Shown here: one piece after another, positions 61,266 through 64,000 of the stretch | How the letters are laid out: each line of letters begins with the position of its first letter | Numbering within the stretch: the first letter of the stretch is position 1 | From: Planctomycetota bacterium | GTDB taxonomy: Bacteria > Planctomycetota > GCA-002687715 | Reading direction: 5' to 3' | Length of the DNA stretch: 64,000 nucleotides | Assembly: GCA_009691765.1 (NCBI GenBank) | Contig: SIAO01000009.1 | Location: forward strand, 40,431-104,430 | The notes under the pieces: model-generated | Seen by the model: only the letters and a program-made list of their open reading frames with translations | The model's database searches: none | Told to the model about the DNA's origin: nothing | Position numbers and translations under genes: made by a program

Positions 61266-62960
61266 ATGACGACACGCAGAGAGTTCCTCGGAGCTGGTTT
61301 CGCGGCCCTCGGGCTGGGGCTCGCCGCGCAGACGCGAGGCTTCATGCTTCCGTCACCGCCGCCGCCAAGCTCGTGCGCTCATGATCCGCTGCTGTCACTG
61401 CCGCACTTCCCGCCTTCGGTGAGTTACGCGGGCATGCCTTTCGCGCCGTTCTTCACCGGCGACGATTTCGTTGATGCCGCCGCCATTCCGTTTCACTCCT
61501 CTTGGAACGGCACCATTCCTGCTAGCGGGCAAGAGATTGATGTGGCGGTGGTGGGCGGCGGGCTCGCCGGACTTACTACGGCGTACCTATTGCGACAACG
61601 CCACCCGGTGCTGTTCGACTTGCGCCCGCGCTTCGGAGGCAACTGCCTAGGCGAGCGCTGGATGGGCACGGACTATTCGCTCGGTAGTGCCTATGTGATC
61701 ACGCCCGATCCCGGCAGCTTCCCGCATCGGCTGTACCGCACGCTCGGACTGCATCTCGTGAAGCGCACCAGCGTGCCGCCAGACCCCATCGAACTCAATG
61801 GACAGATTGCGCAAGGGTTTTGGTCGGGGGCGAACCTGACTCCGGCGGAGCAGGCCGCGTTCGCGCAGTACGGCGTTGTCGTCACCGACATGGCAGAGAA
61901 TCAGTATCCGGAAATCCCGTTGAGCAGCGACCCAGCAGCAGCAGCCGCAGTGCTCGCCTTGGACACCACAGATTTCCAATCAGATCTGGTGCAACGCATG
62001 GGCATGCCGCTGCCGCCACTGTTGGCCGCAGCATTGCAGGCGTATTTCTATTCCTCGTTCGGTGCTGGAATTCAAGAGATCAGCGCCGCGGCTGGTTGGA
62101 ACTTCGTCGCCGCGGAAGAGTACGGACGCTGGGTGTTCCCCGGCGGCAACGCTGCGTTGGCGCGCGGCCTGTGGCAGAAGCTGCGGCATGTCGAGCTCAC
62201 TTCGCTGCCATCGAACACACCGCCCATGTTGCGCGCGAATTGTCGCGTGGTGGATGTGCGCCGCGACGGGCAGCGCTTCCGCGTTACATGGCTGGATGCT
62301 GCTGGCGCGGCACAATCGCTACGCGCTCGCGCCGTGGTGATGGCCGGTTCGAAACATGTGGCGAAACATGTGTTGCACGACATAGCCAATCTGGACGCGC
62401 CCAAATACGCCGCCATGTCGCGCGTGAACACTTCGGCCTATCTCGTGGCCAACGTACTGCTCACGGCGCCGGTCGCTCTCGATTTCTACGACATCTTCCT
62501 TGTGCACGATTCCGCGTTTCCCATGGACCCTGTGGCAAGCGAGTTGCAGACGCGCCCCGCGGATGTGCTCAGCGGGCACTATGCGCGCCAGCAAAACATC
62601 CCGCGCTCGGTGCTCAGCCTCTATTGGCCACTGCCTTGGCCTTCAGCACGGTTCGCAATCATGATGAACGATCCGTACCCCACTTGGGCCACGCGCATCG
62701 TGCCGCATGTGATCGACACGCTTGGCATGTTGGGCGTCCCTGTGAGTGCTGTGCGTCAGGTGCGCATGAGCCGTTGGGGCCACGCGATGCCTATTGCTCA
62801 GCCCTATTTCATCGCCGACGGTGTGCCGCAAGAGTTACTGCGCCCCTTCCAGCAACGCGTGTTCTTTGTGAATCAAGACAATTGGGCGTTGCCGGCGGTG
62901 GAGAACACTTTGGAAGACGCGCGCAGTGTCGCTGCGACGGTGAACACACTGTTGGGCTGA
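61266..62960 (+). CDS. FAD-dependent amine oxidase-like protein, Tat-exported
   Basis: A 564-residue oxidoreductase. It starts with a twin-arginine signal (T-R-R-E-F-L-G-A-G). The dinucleotide-binding motif is V-A-V-V-G-G-G-L-A-G-L (about residues 94-104), followed by D-L-R-P-R-F-G-G-N. The C-terminal FAD contact is V-N-Q-D-N-W and the region after it. The fold is that of flavin amine oxidases or desaturase-like enzymes. The substrate is unknown, and export suggests an extracellular one. A TTG 24 bases upstream is possible, but ATG 61266 is preferred. Confidence 0.85.
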   Translation: MTTRREFLGAGFAALGLGLAAQTRGFMLPSPPPPSSCAHDPLLSLPHFPPSVSYAGMPFAPFFTGDDFVDAAAIPFHSSWNGTIPASGQEIDVAVVGGGLAGLTTAYLLRQRHPVLFDLRPRFGGNCLGERWMGTDYSLGSAYVITPDPGSFPHRLYRTLGLHLVKRTSVPPDPIELNGQIAQGFWSGANLTPAEQAAFAQYGVVVTDMAENQYPEIPLSSDPAAAAAVLALDTTDFQSDLVQRMGMPLPPLLAAALQAYFYSSFGAGIQEISAAAGWNFVAAEEYGRWVFPGGNAALARGLWQKLRHVELTSLPSNTPPMLRANCRVVDVRRDGQRFRVTWLDAAGAAQSLRARAVVMAGSKHVAKHVLHDIANLDAPKYAAMSRVNTSAYLVANVLLTAPVALDFYDIFLVHDSAFPMDPVASELQTRPADVLSGHYARQQNIPRSVLSLYWPLPWPSARFAIMMNDPYPTWATRIVPHVIDTLGMLGVPVSAVRQVRMSRWGHAMPIAQPYFIADGVPQELLRPFQQRVFFVNQDNWALPAVENTLEDARSVAATVNTLLG

Positions 62961-62974
62961 GGCCAAAGGCCCGC

Positions 62975-63349
62975 TCAGCGGTCGTACGACCAGACGATGG
63001 TGTCGCCGGGCTTCAGTTTCCAGTCGGAGGCCACAGTCTGTGGATAGGCGCCATTCAGCGACCACGCCCAATGACCGGCCGTGCGCGGATCGTTGTCTTT
63101 GGTGCGCAGCAACATGCGTGTGTAGAACTCGACATCGTCGGCACGCAACCCGCTGCGCCAAGGGGTGCGCAGAAGCTGGCGCGTGGCGTCTTCCACGGTG
63201 GCTCCCTCGCTCACGCTCATGATGCGGCGCGGTTGCGACACCAAGCCAAGCCGTTCTGGGTAACGCACTTCCACAGTCACTGTGGTGGCGTCTTGAGTGG
63301 CACACGCAAACAGCAGAGCGAGAGCAACAAGGAGCATGGCGTTGCGCAT
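62975..63349 (-). CDS. DUF4430-like lipoprotein
   Basis: A 124-residue protein. The signal MRNAMLLVALALLFAC has lipobox L-F-A-C. The mature domain ends H-W-A-W-S-L-N-G-A-Y...L-K-P-G-D-T-I-V-W-S-Y, the DUF4430 pattern (W-x-x-x-V/L-N-G and G-D-x-I-x-W-x-Y), a fold related to the cobalamin-binding intrinsic-factor domain. A ligand is not predicted. It converges with the FAD oxidase gene, with 14 bases between the stops. Confidence 0.78.
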   Translation of the reverse strand: MRNAMLLVALALLFACATQDATTVTVEVRYPERLGLVSQPRRIMSVSEGATVEDATRQLLRTPWRSGLRADDVEFYTRMLLRTKDNDPRTAGHWAWSLNGAYPQTVASDWKLKPGDTIVWSYDR

Positions 63350-63473
63350 GTCGAGAATCTACACCACGGAACCGCAGAGGCGGATAAACCCTCAGAACCA
63401 TGGCTCTAAGACGGCAGCGCTGGACGCAATGACGCATTGCGGGCAATCTGGCACACCTCCCGAGGAGCTGCTC

Positions 63474-64000
63474 ATGCGCGTCATTCTTTTGCTCTTGTTG
63501 GTTGCAATCACCCCGCAGTTGTGCGCCCAAGCCGCGGCACGCACCGAGCCGCAAGGTGACGGCAATTGGACCAGCCTGTTTGCACCTCCTCCGATGCGCG
63601 CCCCAGACCAAGTGCGCAGCATGACGGGTTCGCCGGGTGCGAATTATTGGCAACAACAAGCGGACTGCACCATCCGCGCGACGCTCGACGAGGTGACCGC
63701 GCGAGTCAGCGCGCACCTGACCGTGGACTACACCAACAACTCCCCGGAAGCGTTGAGCTATCTGTGGTTTCACCTCGAACAAAATATTTTCCGGCCAGAC
63801 AGCATTGCGCGCGGAGTGGCAGCCGTTGGCGGCGCAGCGGCTGAACGCATTGAAGCGCAGACCGATGGCGCAGTGGTGGAAGCTGTGTCTTGTCGCGGAC
63901 GAGATTTGCAATTCACCGTGCACGACACCTTGATGCGCGTCGAGCTTGCCCGTCCTGTGGCGGCTGACGGCGGCACGGTCAGTATCGACATTGCGTGGAG
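63474..64000 (+). CDS. M1 family peptidase, N-terminal part
   Basis: The gene runs off the right edge, so 175 codons are visible with no stop. GAGGAG precedes ATG 63474. The signal peptide is MRVILLLLLVAITPQLCAQ. The mature start Y-W-Q-Q-Q-A-D-C-T-I-R-A-T-L-D and A-L-S-Y-L-W-F-H-L-E-Q-N-I-F matches the beta-domain at the N-terminus of M1 aminopeptidase-like proteins (Y-W-Q-Q-x-x-D-Y). The catalytic HExxH lies beyond the window, so activity cannot be checked. Confidence 0.8.
   Translation, partial: MRVILLLLLVAITPQLCAQAAARTEPQGDGNWTSLFAPPPMRAPDQVRSMTGSPGANYWQQQADCTIRATLDEVTARVSAHLTVDYTNNSPEALSYLWFHLEQNIFRPDSIARGVAAVGGAAAERIEAQTDGAVVEAVSCRGRDLQFTVHDTLMRVELARPVAADGGTVSIDIAW

Noticed and set aside
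60842..61267. Minus-strand frame of up to 167 codons before the FAD oxidase gene
   Set aside because: It overlaps the 3' end of the metallopeptidase gene on the opposite strand, and its third-position composition is unlike its neighbours. No ribosome-binding site is evident.
61820..63409. Long plus-strand frame of 529 codons
   Set aside because: It overlaps the FAD oxidase gene in another frame and continues through an opposing lipoprotein gene. Its Arg/Cys/His-rich product is a typical high-GC shadow.

Overview
The window looks like a chromosomal segment of an uncultured Planctomycetota-type (PVC) bacterium with moderately high GC. The assignment is an inference from gene content: an adjacent DUF1800/DUF1501 pair, a very large secreted dehydrogenase-like protein joining a propeller, HEAT repeats, a cytochrome c motif and a DUF1080-like domain, several secreted proteins with carboxypeptidase-regulatory-like repeats, an FG-GAP relic, and an FHA-Ser/Thr kinase. 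There is no rRNA operon, phage, IS element or CRISPR array. Both ends cut genes: an RCC1-like secreted protein at 1-146 and an M1 peptidase at 63474-64000.

Layout. 0.3-10 kb: regulatory-like repeat protein, acetyl-CoA synthetase overlapping a class II aldolase, a degenerate tyrosine recombinase, a TPR lipoprotein, a Nudix hydrolase, a B12-binding radical SAM protein and a secreted TPR protein. 10-18.4 kb: a flippase, two secreted nidogen-like paralogues, an FHA-kinase/gamma-glutamyltransferase pair behind a structured leader with an intrinsic terminator, and panD. 18.6-19.4 kb: frameshifted remains of a periplasmic nitrate reductase locus (napA, napB-like). 19.4-27 kb: a radical SAM protein, tRNA-Asp, structured intergenic DNA, and a minus-strand operon encoding a 39-residue membrane peptide, an FeS-NrfD fusion, a molybdopterin oxidoreductase and a secreted protein with an in-frame TGA. 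27-40 kb: proS, DUF1800/DUF1501, an isocitrate/isopropylmalate-type dehydrogenase, xth, purF, a 986-residue secreted repeat protein and GTP-PEPCK. 40.5-52 kb: a 14-bp tandem repeat, the giant PVC-type dehydrogenase, a methyltransferase-pseudokinase fusion, a PaoABC-like periplasmic molybdenum hydroxylase operon with a small Cys-rich protein and a c-type cytochrome, and an aldehyde dehydrogenase. 52-64 kb: an AlgI/AlgJ-like O-acetylation pair, glycogen debranching enzyme, three small unknowns, an RlmN-like enzyme, an SprT-like metallopeptidase, an FAD oxidase and a DUF4430 lipoprotein.

The most notable observation is the candidate selenoprotein at 20914-22125. Its reading frame continues for 57 protein-like codons after an in-frame TGA. 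A hairpin meeting the bacterial SECIS geometry starts 17 nt after that TGA, and the intrinsic terminator lies just past the second stop rather than the first. The gene is at the 3' end of the molybdoenzyme operon, so an undescribed secreted selenoprotein linked to a membrane-bound molybdoenzyme is possible. Metabolically the window points to acetate activation, gluconeogenesis (PEPCK), glycogen turnover, aldehyde oxidation and export of many surface proteins, with an apparent past loss of nitrate respiration.
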